NCBI GenBank assembly: GCA_028707065.1
Contig: JAQTUZ010000009.1
Location: 1-48,615, forward strand
From: Patescibacteria group bacterium
GTDB lineage: Bacteria; Patescibacteriota; Patescibacteriia; Patescibacteriales; WJLG01
Length of the DNA stretch: 48,615 nt
Reading direction: 5' to 3'
The notes beneath the pieces are model-generated. The model was not told the DNA's origin and searched no databases. It worked only from the letters and a program-made list of their open reading frames with translations. The position numbers were made by a program, and so were the translations under genes. Positions 9,748-16,436 of the stretch are shown here, piece after piece; position 1 is the first letter of the stretch, and every line of letters starts with the position of its first letter.

Positions 9748-9929
9748 ATTAAGTACTTTCGGAAGCCTTATCTGAATGTTTACACATTTACATGCGCAAA
9801 CAATTCAAGTAAAGCAGAATTGCTTTTGAACTTTCAAGGATGACGGTTCCATTGCAAATCAATTGGAATCCCATACCCTACCCGACAGGAAAGACAATGT
9901 ATTTGACTTTATGGAAACAGCCGCTAAGC

Positions 9930-10225
9930 CGCTTCCAGGCTTCTTCTAGAAAAGAAGCCGCTTGCAAGGCAGAGCAAAATTTAGCTGATTTGCTCCGGCC
10001 GAGGAACGCGATATTTCGCGTTCTTGTCTCCCCTACTTGTTCATAAGCAAAATTAAATAATTTTTGTAAGAAGGAATCCGTCTTATCCTCGTTTAGACCA
10101 GTCGTCGGAACGCGATATTCTGCGTTCCGATCCCTGACAAAAGATAAGATTCGACCTTTAGGGAATTCCCTAGTCTGTTTAGACCAGACCCATTAAGTCC
10201 GAACTTGTTCGGAATTAATGGCTCC
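9930..10225. ncRNA. Hairpin-rich region upstream of the S-layer-like gene; possible structured leader or small RNA
   Basis: Six compact hairpins in 300 bp: 9938-9959 (GGCTTCTT/AAGAAGCC), 9972-9995 (GAGCAAA/TTTGCTC), 10004-10023 (GAACGCG/CGCGTTC), 10106-10129 (CGGAACGC/GCGTTCCG), 10161-10172 (AGGGAATTCCCT) and 10191-10222 (15-bp stem, CCATTAA...TTAATGG). The two GGAACGCG hairpins are related. No credible ORF lies here. It may be the 5' leader of the surface protein mRNA or a separate RNA; no known RNA family was recognised. Confidence 0.5.
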
Positions 10226-10241
10226 GTCTAAATGCAATTTT

Positions 10242-11060
10242 CTATTTTATAAAGATGGAATATATCTTATCAATAAATTTCATCACCGGATTATTGCGCA
10301 GTTTATCCAGGGCGGCCGGATTGACGGAAACAACACTTTCTTTGAATAAGTCTGAAAGTTTTAAATCATTATTACTGCAGACGGCGATGAAATAAAGCGG
10401 TTTGCTCTGCCCGGAAAAATAAACCTCTCCCCTGCCTCCGGCCCTGATCAGGCTGGCAATTCCGTTCGTCTGTTCCAGGATATATATATTTTTAAAATAC
10501 TTTTTTAATATTTCCTCGAATTCGCCGCGGGTGAATTCGCGAAGGTGGTAAGGATTTTTTTGGCCGAACACTTCGCGATTAGGCGTGGAAACCAAAAAAA
10601 TTCCTTCCTCATCCAAAACTCGGGCGATCCCGGCCAAATATTTTTCCGCATTGGTTAAATGTTCGATAGTTTCGAAGGAAACAACCAGATTGAACGACTT
10701 GTCGGCCAGATCGGTCTCCCCTCCTTCCGAAGGAGATCCCCCCTCCTTTCCAAGGAGGGGTTTGGGGGTGGTTGCGAGGGGGTGGGTTTCCTCCGCGTCG
10801 CCGACCATAAAAACAATATTGCCGGCAGAATATTTTTCCCTGGCTGCCGCGATCGCTTCCGGACTTTTATCAACCGCCGTAACTTTTTGCGCTCCGGCTT
10901 CGGCTAAAATTTTCGAACCATAACCTGATCCGCAAGCAATATCCAGAATATTTTTACCGGCCGCGATTTGCGCCGCTAATTGATAACGAACCAGATGCTC
11001 GTCGTAAATAATATTCGAACGATTCTCTTTATTGATGATTAATCTTTCCTCAAAAACCAT
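10242..11060 (-). CDS. Class I SAM-dependent methyltransferase
   Basis: 272 residues from the ATG at 11060. Motif I, I-L-D-I-A-C-G-S-G-Y-G-S, is at residues 38-49 and the acidic motif II, V-D-K-S, at 63-66. V-V-S-F-E-T-I-E-H matches motif IV/V of UbiE/Methyltransf_11-type enzymes, which move a methyl group from S-adenosylmethionine. The substrate cannot be told; nearby glycan and surface genes make a sugar or lipid possible. Residues about 92-115 (T-T-P-K-P-L-L-G-K-E-G...) are encoded by an inserted palindromic element and interrupt the Rossmann domain between beta strands. The longer ORF start translates the 11064-11094 repeat and was rejected. Confidence 0.8.
   Translation of the reverse strand: MVFEERLIINKENRSNIIYDEHLVRYQLAAQIAAGKNILDIACGSGYGSKILAEAGAQKVTAVDKSPEAIAAAREKYSAGNIVFMVGDAEETHPLATTPKPLLGKEGGSPSEGGETDLADKSFNLVVSFETIEHLTNAEKYLAGIARVLDEEGIFLVSTPNREVFGQKNPYHLREFTRGEFEEILKKYFKNIYILEQTNGIASLIRAGGRGEVYFSGQSKPLYFIAVCSNNDLKLSDLFKESVVSVNPAALDKLRNNPVMKFIDKIYSIFIK
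10716..10800. repeat. Palindromic element inserted in frame in the methyltransferase gene
   Basis: Contains CCCCTCCTTTCCAAGGAGGG and CTCCTTCCGAAGGAG hairpins and a G/T-rich tail, as in the intergenic ACCCCTCC family. It encodes a low-complexity Pro/Gly/Leu loop without breaking the frame. Confidence 0.75.
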
Positions 11061-11063
11061 ACT

Positions 11064-11266
11064 CACGTAACACATATCACGTAACACGTAACATGGCGAA
11101 AATAAAAATATTTTTAAAATAATCACCTTTTCTCTTGAATCAAATGTTGTTTTAAAAATTTAGCCAATAAGGATAATTGTTATGTGTTATGTGTTATGTG
11201 TTATGTGTTATGTGTTATGTGTTATGTGTTATGTGTTATGTGTTATGTGTTATGTGTTATGTGTTA
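11064..11266. repeat. Perfect 7-bp tandem array (TATGTGT)n with an inverted partner
   Basis: 11179-11266 is about 12 uninterrupted copies of TATGTGT. 11064-11094 carries ACGTAACAC / ATATCACGTAACACGTAACAT units, roughly the reverse complement. The array supplies the stop codon of the DUF5667 gene (11264-11266). The unit is not a multiple of 3. Confidence 0.9.
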
Positions 11267-12289
11267 TTTTCCGCTCGAGCTGCCGACAGCTCCGGCCGAA
11301 TTGCCGACGCTGGTGGAAGCTCCCGGTTCGCTAACGCCTTTAACTATTCCAAAATCGATTTTTTCAATAATTTTTCCCACTTGATCCAGCATATCCTTGG
11401 CTCCGGAAAAATCTTTCGTCTCAAAAGACTGAGTCGCCTTATCCAAGGTGGTATTAATATCAGCCGGGGTAGTCGTGGAAGAAGCCGCGGTGGAAGTTGC
11501 CAGACTGGAAACACTGTTCGAGGAAACGGTTTGCGGCACCAGTAAAGAAGAGGTAACTACTCCATCATAAGCGGTATTTTTTAAAACGGCATTGGGATCG
11601 TAAAGCTGCAATCCTTTGTTATCCTTGCCCGATTCCACGCCATAAACTTTGCCTTCAGCATCCTTTTGCATGCCGCCGATGCCAACCTTGGCATCATCGT
11701 TATTCCCGGCCAAATTGCCGTTAGCGTTATTGGCCGCCGCTCCGGAAGCGGGAAGGGCGGAATTTTTTTGCTGCATCTCGCTGATTTCCGAATATCTTTC
11801 TTTCACCGTATTAATTTCCTGTTTGAAATTTTGCGCCAGTTGCTCCGCTTTCTTTTGATTTCCCGCGGCATTAAAATTCGGATTGGATAATATTTCTGTG
11901 ATCTCCCTGGCATGGATGTTCGCCAGCTTCATATCGAGTTTCGCTTTATCCTCCTGATCGAAAGTCATCAGCAACTGGATATTTTCTTTCCAAACTTTGA
12001 CAATATATAAATTGTCTCCCGGCTTGGAATTTTGGGCCGCCAGCGCGCCCAGGCTGCCGCCGGTCAAAATTATCACTAAACCAATAACGGCCCAAGCGGT
12101 GGCCGGCAAAAAAGAAAAAATATTTTTCAAATCATAGGCCATCACTTCGAAAAGATTAACTTTAATTTCCTTGCCGACGGAATTGGAAATTTGCGCCAAC
12201 AAAACATCCCGGGCCTCCTGTTTCCAGGAAGACTCGGGTCTTGTTTCTTTTAAAATGCTCAACTTTTTAATTAACTCATGATCGGTCAT
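11264..12289 (-). CDS. DUF5667-type membrane protein downstream of an ECF sigma factor
   Basis: 341 residues from the ATG at 12289. Residues 1-50 are soluble and helical; one transmembrane helix lies at about 57-80. Next comes the DUF5667 signature, K-P-G-D-N-L-Y-I-V-K-V-W-K-E-N near residues 86-100, with helical K-A-K-L-D-M-K-L-A and heptad-like segments, then a Ser/Thr/Ala-rich tail. The family is known mainly from Patescibacteria and often follows sigma genes. The position 130 bp after the sigma gene suggests a membrane-anchored anti-sigma or sensor role (inference). The 40-residue upstream extension of the ORF looks non-coding. The last codons run into the TATGTGT array. Confidence 0.75.
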   Translation of the reverse strand: MTDHELIKKLSILKETRPESSWKQEARDVLLAQISNSVGKEIKVNLFEVMAYDLKNIFSFLPATAWAVIGLVIILTGGSLGALAAQNSKPGDNLYIVKVWKENIQLLMTFDQEDKAKLDMKLANIHAREITEILSNPNFNAAGNQKKAEQLAQNFKQEINTVKERYSEISEMQQKNSALPASGAAANNANGNLAGNNDDAKVGIGGMQKDAEGKVYGVESGKDNKGLQLYDPNAVLKNTAYDGVVTSSLLVPQTVSSNSVSSLATSTAASSTTTPADINTTLDKATQSFETKDFSGAKDMLDQVGKIIEKIDFGIVKGVSEPGASTSVGNSAGAVGSSSGK

Positions 12290-12421
12290 AAGAATGATGG
12301 GGACAAACTTTTTTGAAGTTTTAATTGGGCAAATTACGTTGTACTCTTTATACCTAATAATACGTAAAACCGGGTAAAACGTTACAGTTGACAAAACCGG
12401 AAAAACCAATCATTGTGATGA

Positions 12422-12988
12422 TCATTTTTTCTCTTCCAGCAGATCTTTCAAAGCCTGCAGGGCGCGAAAAGTCTGCACGCGCACCGAACCGGTTGTCTTG
12501 CCGGTTACTTCGGCTATTTCGGCAAAGGATAACTCATCCACAAAGCGCATTAAGATCATTTCCCGATATTCCTCTTTAAGTTTAGCCAAGCCGGCTTTGA
12601 CCAAGCCCATATCGGATAAAACTTCCGCCTGCTGCTCCAAATTTTGCTTTTCGTCAGAAAGCATTCCTATCACGCCGTTTTCAAAGACATCCAGCCTGGC
12701 CTCGGTTTCCCGCAATTGCCGATAATGATCAATGATCAAATTTCTGGCTGTTTTATAGATAAAAGCCCGTAAAGACTTGCTTTCATCCAACCCCTGGCTT
12801 TGGGCGTAATTCCAAACCTTAAGAAAAACCGCCGAGGTCAAATCCTTGGCTTCTTCGGCATTGCTAATTTTAAAATAAGCAAAACGATAAATATCGTCCG
12901 CGTACAAATCATAAGCCTCGATAAAAGCATTTTTATCTTTTTTCTTGACTCGAAAAAACAATTTTTTGTCCTGTCGGTTCTTATTCAT
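12422..12988 (-). CDS. ECF-type RNA polymerase sigma factor (sigma-70 family)
   Basis: 188 residues. Region 2 is seen at about residues 20-90 (A-Y-D-L-Y-A-D-D-I-Y-R-F-A and D-L-T-S-A-V-F-L-K-V-W) and region 4 at about 125-185 (Y-R-E-M-I-L-M-R-F-V-D-E-L-S-F-A-E-I-A, then a recognition helix T-G-S-V-R-V-Q-T-F-R-A). No region 1 or 3, so group 4. It would direct RNA polymerase to a special set of promoters; the DUF5667 gene just downstream is its likely partner. The 132-bp spacer contains the related words CGTTTTAC and GTTTTACG near a TATAAA, which could be a promoter for the partner gene. No Shine-Dalgarno. Confidence 0.9.
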   Translation of the reverse strand: MNKNRQDKKLFFRVKKKDKNAFIEAYDLYADDIYRFAYFKISNAEEAKDLTSAVFLKVWNYAQSQGLDESKSLRAFIYKTARNLIIDHYRQLRETEARLDVFENGVIGMLSDEKQNLEQQAEVLSDMGLVKAGLAKLKEEYREMILMRFVDELSFAEIAEVTGKTTGSVRVQTFRALQALKDLLEEKK

Positions 12989-13292
12989 TTGCGTCAGATT
13001 ACCGCCAATCTCGCGGTTGACAAAAGTAAAAAAATTAATCTGCTAAACAAAAAATCAAGTGCTTACCGCACCTTTTAATTGTTGATAAATTTATTATGAG
13101 CATAACACAAAAAATGATTAAAAATCAATAGAGAAATCCGCTCCTGACCGATAAAAAAATATTGGCACGAATAAACTGTTAAATAAAAAATCAATTTCAA
13201 CTGATTGATAATTAGATCAAATATAAAATGCGGCTTGCCTGAAAAAATACTTGTATTTTTTTTGCAATAGATATATAATTTATTTCACAAAA

Positions 13293-13327
13293 TGACTTTA
13301 GTACATAATATCGTGGACAAAAAGTCA
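13293..13327. promoter_or_regulatory. Operator-like palindrome 1 (imperfect)
   Basis: TGACTTTAGTACA...GTGGACAAAAAGTCA, an imperfect 35-bp dyad. It shares ACTTTAGT and GTGGAC with the perfect palindrome at 13453-13482. Confidence 0.6.
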
Positions 13328-13389
13328 TAAAAATAGATTTTTGTAAATATATTTTCCCGATAATTACCTCAAAATAGCAAAATGTATGA

Positions 13390-13418
13390 TTTTTAGTCCA
13401 CTTTATCGTAGACTTAAA
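13390..13418. promoter_or_regulatory. Operator-like palindrome 2 (imperfect)
   Basis: TTTTTAGTCCACT...GTAGACTTAAA. Same half-site TTTAGTCCAC as the site at 13453-13482, with a degenerate right half. Confidence 0.55.
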
Positions 13419-13452
13419 TCAAATATTAGTTTAATTTAAGCCTGATTAGTAT

Positions 13453-13482
13453 ACTTTAGTCCACTATATAGTGGACTAAAGT
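13453..13482. promoter_or_regulatory. Operator-like palindrome 3 (perfect 30 bp)
   Basis: ACTTTAGTCCACTAT followed directly by its exact reverse complement. It ends 46 bp before the start of the HTH gene, where a repressor site would overlap or follow the promoter. Likely the strongest site of the set; autoregulation by the adjacent HTH protein is inferred. Confidence 0.65.
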
Positions 13483-13528
13483 CATATATTTTTCATTTCC
13501 AGTCAAAAATATCCTTTATTTCATACCT

Positions 13529-14008
13529 ATGTCTGATTTTTATCAAATACTAAAACGTGAGATCAAGCCTGGCGAAAACCAGCTCAATACCAAAACAAAG
13601 GACGAGGATTTTAATCTTGAAAATGACCCTGTGGATAACTCAATTTCGGAATCAAGAAATAAAATCAAATCTCAAACTCGCGCGGTAAAAAATAAAGTTA
13701 AATCCGCAAGAGCTAAGGCCGGGCGGACAATAAAAAACAAGCGCCTTAATAAAAACACAGGGTTGTTTTCACTAAAGGCGGCCAACCCGATCTGGCTGAC
13801 AATGGCGGAAACCGCCAAGCTGGGCGGAGTGCAAAAACGCACCATCAAGCGAGCCTTAAGATCGGGGCACCTTAAATTTCGAATCGTTGAAGGCCGTTAT
13901 CAGGTTGATCTGCGCTCAACGCTGGTATATTTTTTTTCCAGAAAAAAACTTTGGAACAAATTAATAGAATCGGGCATCGGGCAGTACGTGGAGAAATGGA
14001 GAAATTAG
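13529..14008 (+). CDS. Basic protein with C-terminal MerR/excisionase-like HTH
   Basis: 159 residues. Residues 1-40 are acidic and polar, and 41-75 are strongly Lys/Arg-rich. About 88-135 reads as a helix-turn-helix of the HTH_17/excisionase type: W-L-T-M-A-E-T-A-K-L-G-G-V-Q, then K-R-T-I-K-R-A-L-R-S-G-H-L, then a wing-like R-Y-Q-V-D. A short helical tail follows. Such domains bind DNA; this one may read the palindromes upstream. No phage or plasmid genes are nearby, so an excisionase role is unlikely. The stop codon lies inside the TTAGTTAA-type repeat that follows. No Shine-Dalgarno. Confidence 0.75.
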   Translation: MSDFYQILKREIKPGENQLNTKTKDEDFNLENDPVDNSISESRNKIKSQTRAVKNKVKSARAKAGRTIKNKRLNKNTGLFSLKAANPIWLTMAETAKLGGVQKRTIKRALRSGHLKFRIVEGRYQVDLRSTLVYFFSRKKLWNKLIESGIGQYVEKWRN

Positions 14009-14094
14009 TTGATTAGTTAATTGGTTAATTAGTTGAAGTGATAAAAAAATAATGAACTTTATTTTTGCTACAACTAAGCGCCTTAATCAACTAA
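14003..14094. repeat. Word-repeat hairpin (TTAGTTAA family)
   Basis: Left arm 14003-14036 in 8-bp words (AATTAGTT, GATTAGTT, AATTGGTT, AATTAGTTG); right arm 14071-14094 is less complete. The left arm holds the stop of the HTH gene. Confidence 0.75.
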
Positions 14095-14130
14095 ATGCCG
14101 ATAATATTTTAAAAAGGATTGAATAAAAAA

Positions 14131-14160
14131 ATACCCCGCGCTACGGCGGGATATTTTTAT
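14131..14160 (-). terminator. Terminator of the HU gene, possibly bidirectional
   Basis: CCCGC/GCGGG stem flanked by A and T runs on both sides. Located 20 bp past the HU stop. Confidence 0.8.
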
Positions 14161-14178
14161 TGAGAACTAGAATCTTAA

Positions 14179-14460
14179 TTACATCACGGCTTCCTTGGCA
14201 GCCTTGGCCAAGCGGAATTTAACCACAGTTTTGGCCGGGATCTTGATCGATTCACCCGTAGCAGGATTGCGGCCCATTCTCTCTTTGCGATTAACCTTCA
14301 CCATCTTGCCGAAACCGGGAAGAACGAATTCGCCGTTCGTCTTAACTTCTTTGTAGGCCATTTCCACCACCGCATCCATCATGCCCACAACTTCGCTCTT
14401 CTTCAAGCCGGTTTTCTCGGCTAACGCAGACATGATCTGCGCCTTGGTCATTTTCGCCAT
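14179..14460 (-). CDS. hup: HU-family nucleoid protein
   Basis: 93 residues, the usual HU length. Helical dimer part at residues 4-46 (K-A-Q-I-M-S-A-L-A-E-K-T-G-L-K-K-S-E). The beta-arm core G-F-G-K-M-V-K-V-N is followed by R-M-G-R-N-P-A-T-G-E, the conserved DNA-intercalating tip with Pro. C-terminal P-A-K-T-V-V-K-F-R-L. It bends and packs DNA as a dimer. Single gene with its own terminator. The upstream region holds a hairpin, ATCGGG/CCCGAT, about 20-45 bp before the start. Confidence 0.95.
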   Translation of the reverse strand: MAKMTKAQIMSALAEKTGLKKSEVVGMMDAVVEMAYKEVKTNGEFVLPGFGKMVKVNRKERMGRNPATGESIKIPAKTVVKFRLAKAAKEAVM

Positions 14461-14940
14461 AATAGTTGGTCATATTCATCGGGTTGCCCCATTTACCCCC
14501 GATAAATAAGATTTATTTTAATTAATTAAGATAACTGATTGATTTGTGTTAATTATATTTTTAATTTTTTCCATTCGAATATTTGGGATTCCGTCCGATA
14601 TTCGGCTGGAAAGATTGATAAAATATAATTTAACTGACAAAATCAAGAAGTTATTAAAATTATAAAAGGGCTTTATGATTGATATTATACACCCCTTATT
14701 AAATAAATACAATAAAATCAAGGGTTATCTTAATCTTTTATTTTTTTTGTCAATGAACGGCAGAAAACGTGTTTTTTCTAATATTTAAATATTGCTATTA
14801 TTAAAGAAAAAAATCCATTGATCTTAATTTTCTATTGACTTTACTTAGTATTGATGATTAAATGAATTGTTGCTCTTTGCACAATTTTTTTTCGAATTCA
14901 TTGACTTTTCCACAACCCTCAACCCATAAAGGGAGGTTCT
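14461..14940. other. A/T-rich intergenic region
   Basis: 480 bp between HU and a divergent secreted-protein gene. A 67-codon A/T-rich frame at 14518-14721 has Ile/Asn/Leu-rich composition and no initiation signal and is judged random. The right end carries the promoter and ribosome site of the gene at 14941. Confidence 0.6.
14835..14863 (+). promoter_or_regulatory. Promoter and Shine-Dalgarno for the gene at 14941
   Basis: TTGACT, 17-bp spacer, TTAAAT at 14858-14863. Start of RNA would be near 14870. A clear GGGAGG at 14930-14936 stands 5 bp before the ATG, unlike most genes of the window. Confidence 0.7.
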
Positions 14941-15507
14941 ATGTTTTCACGATTCGTCCGTCTGGCTTCTGTCGTTTTCGTAACAGTCATTGCCGCCACC
15001 GCGTTTGTTTCCGGCCAGAGCGCCGCTCCTCAATCACCGGCATCTGCCAGGCCGGAAATCGCGCAGGCCACCGAACAACAGCCCGCGCCCGCGGCTGCTA
15101 TCCCCGCGCCCGCCACAACTGGGACCGAGCAATCGGCCAAAGTTGCCACGGCACCGGCGAAAAAATCGATCACCGACGATGCCATTGTCGATTCCATTCT
15201 TGAGTCCCTAAAAAACATTAAATCCGGGGATTCAGTGGATTACGACGTAGTAACAATAACTATCAAGCATCAACGTCAGACGACAACCAAATCAGTCGAC
15301 ACTAAGCAGCTGATCGCGGCCACGGACTACGGGTTGATAGCCACGCAAAACATAGTCACCGTAAAAGAAGGGCAGGTGCGGATTATTTCCATTGGCAACG
15401 TCGCCGGACAACCGATTTTAAAAATCAAAACAAAAAATTCGGGCGGCAAACCGCAAATGAGCCAAATCTACATTGGCGCGCCAGTGAACACTTTGCCGAA
15501 AAATTAA
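14941..15507 (+). CDS. Secreted protein of unknown function, Ala/Pro-rich linker plus C-terminal beta domain
   Basis: 188 residues. Signal peptide at residues 1-25 (hydrophobic core L-A-S-V-V-F-V-T-V-I-A-A-T-A, likely cut near V-S-G-Q). Residues about 27-75 are a low-complexity Ala/Pro/Gln/Thr linker. Residues about 78-188 form a compact domain with alternating Val/Ile strands (V-D-Y-D-V-V-T-I-T-I-K; Q-V-R-I-I-S-I-G-N-V). No Cys and no recognised family. It has its own promoter, strong Shine-Dalgarno and terminator. The next gene has a similar plan (signal peptide plus Ala/Pro linker), so the two may act together outside the membrane. Confidence 0.8.
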   Translation: MFSRFVRLASVVFVTVIAATAFVSGQSAAPQSPASARPEIAQATEQQPAPAAAIPAPATTGTEQSAKVATAPAKKSITDDAIVDSILESLKNIKSGDSVDYDVVTITIKHQRQTTTKSVDTKQLIAATDYGLIATQNIVTVKEGQVRIISIGNVAGQPILKIKTKNSGGKPQMSQIYIGAPVNTLPKN

Positions 15508-15530
15508 AAAAATATCGGCAAAAAATACCA

Positions 15531-15562
15531 AAAATCGTGATTTTTTCGGAAATCACGATTTT
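15531..15562 (+). terminator. Intrinsic terminator
   Basis: AAAATCGTGATTT / AAATCACGATTTT, a 13-bp stem with loop TTTCGG and a T tail. Follows the secreted protein gene. Confidence 0.9.
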
Positions 15563-15575
15563 TTAATTTCCACCA

Positions 15576-15604
15576 TTGACATTTTTTATATAATATGGTA
15601 AAGT
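15576..15604 (+). promoter_or_regulatory. Promoter and Shine-Dalgarno for the gene at 15662
   Basis: TTGACA, 17-bp spacer, TAAAGT at 15599-15604. GAGGAGG at 15651-15657 lies 4 bp before the ATG. Confidence 0.7.
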
Positions 15605-15661
15605 GAGCAAAACGTTCGCATATTCACAATTTTTTCTTTCACCTTTTCCAGAGGAGGAGTT

Positions 15662-16120
15662 ATGAGCAACAAACTGCTCAGGCTTTCGTTGTTGGCAGCC
15701 GTGGTCATTTTCGTGGTTCCGGCACTGGCACAACGTCATTTCAATATGGGCATCGGCGACCAGAAAAATCAGACCAAAGACACTGCCGCGGTGTCTTTGC
15801 CCGCTCCCGCACCCGCCCCGGTCTGGGTCATCATTGACACTTCCGGACGGGTCTTATCGGAAAAGTTCGATACCATAGTTGTTCGAATTCAGGTAAGAAA
15901 CGTCAAGCAGGCGATCCGCCCCCTTGATAAAAACAATCCCCAGGATAGCGCCGCTTACAATCAGGGATGCCGAGCCGCGCGGTTTGACGCGACCAGAACC
16001 GTAGTCGTCCAAACCTACATCAATAAAGACATCTACGGAAAATGGAGCAAAGTTCAAACCGGCCCCACCGTTTTAAGGGAAGACACAACCAATACCCCGA
16101 TACCGCCGGCAAAATACTGA
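15662..16120 (+). CDS. Small secreted protein of unknown function
   Basis: 152 residues. Signal peptide at residues 1-23 (L-L-R-L-S-L-L-A-A-V-V-I-F-V-V-P-A-L-A, cut after A-L-A). A short Ala/Pro linker lies at about 45-53 (P-A-P-A-P-A-P-V). The remaining domain begins V-W-V-I-I-D-T-S-G-R-V-L and holds one Cys, and the C-terminus is rich in Pro and Thr. No family recognised. Strong Shine-Dalgarno, own promoter, and the same island as the gene at 14941, whose architecture it shares. Confidence 0.78.
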   Translation: MSNKLLRLSLLAAVVIFVVPALAQRHFNMGIGDQKNQTKDTAAVSLPAPAPAPVWVIIDTSGRVLSEKFDTIVVRIQVRNVKQAIRPLDKNNPQDSAAYNQGCRAARFDATRTVVVQTYINKDIYGKWSKVQTGPTVLREDTTNTPIPPAKY

Positions 16121-16182
16121 TTTCAATCGTGTTATTCATGACAATTTCATTACCTTTTTTATTCAAACGAGAAAGGGTCGCC

Positions 16183-16314
16183 ATGAAGAAAAGAGTTGCC
16201 GCTTCCGTTGTCGTAATTTTCATCATTGTCTGGATCTTCCTTCCCAAAATAAAAAAGGCTCACCGCAATCGCGAGGCGGTGAAGATTCAAAAAAGGGTTC
16301 GCCAGTTTCGCTAA
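16183..16314 (+). CDS. Tiny membrane protein (43 residues)
   Basis: Starts at the ATG at 16183, preceded by GAAAGGG at 9 bp. M-K-K-R, then one transmembrane helix (V-A-A-S-V-V-V-I-F-I-I-V-W-I-F-L), then a Lys/Arg-rich cytosolic tail. A frame-compatible ATG at 16138 would add a hydrophobic segment. It follows the secreted-protein gene by 60 bp and ends before a strong terminator, so it is probably co-transcribed. Function unknown; it could be a membrane anchor or partner. Confidence 0.55.
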   Translation: MKKRVAASVVVIFIIVWIFLPKIKKAHRNREAVKIQKRVRQFR

Positions 16315-16343
16315 TCCCGCCAACTTCGGCAAAAACACTTATC

Positions 16344-16372
16344 CCCGCTTCACTTCGAAGCGGGATTTTTTT
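16344..16372 (+). terminator. Intrinsic terminator
   Basis: CCCGCTTC / GAAGCGGG with loop ACTTC, then ATTTTTTTA. Ends the plus-strand unit 15662-16314. Confidence 0.9.
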
Positions 16373-16388
16373 ATTTTTTCAAAAATAA

Positions 16389-16416
16389 AGCCCGCTGTTT
16401 TCCAAACCAGCGGGCT
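16389..16416 (-). terminator. Intrinsic terminator of the DAHP synthase gene
   Basis: AGCCCGCTG / CAGCGGGCT stem; in the minus direction it is followed by TTTATTTTT. Located 20 bp past the stop. Confidence 0.88.
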
Positions 16417-16436
16417 GATAATTGTTAAACAATGAT

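Larger units (their letters stand above)
12989..13528. promoter_or_regulatory. Divergent, A/T-rich intergenic region (540 bp) with three related palindromes
   Basis: Lies between the sigma gene (minus) and the HTH gene (plus). Very A/T rich. Apart from the three palindromes listed separately and many A/T runs, no gene or RNA is seen. Confidence 0.7.

Noticed and set aside
9930-10225. tmRNA, RNase P RNA, SRP RNA or 6S RNA
   Set aside because: None of their conserved motifs could be found in either strand of this hairpin-rich region.
11041-11266. CRISPR array
   Set aside because: Repeats are 7 bp, contiguous and without spacers; no cas gene in the window. No other direct-repeat and spacer pattern was found.
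11177-11545. Plus-strand open frames reading Met-Leu-Cys-Val-Met-Cys-Tyr repeats
   Set aside because: They translate the TATGTGT tandem array and then run antisense through the DUF5667 gene; no ribosome site and no protein-like composition.
13529-14008. Phage or plasmid excisionase
   Set aside because: The HTH type fits, but no integrase, phage gene or attachment site lies nearby; a chromosomal regulator is more likely.
14518-14721. 67-codon minus-strand frame after HU
   Set aside because: A/T-rich, Ile/Asn-heavy, no initiation signal, no similarity to any family known to me.
12989-14940. Replication origin
   Set aside because: A/T-rich palindromic DNA near HU is suggestive, but there is no DnaA-box cluster that I can see, no dnaA/dnaN and no lasting strand switch.
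16042-16182. N-terminal extension of the tiny membrane protein from 16042
   Set aside because: It begins inside the upstream gene in another frame; a Shine-Dalgarno-like GAAAGGG precedes the ATG at 16183.
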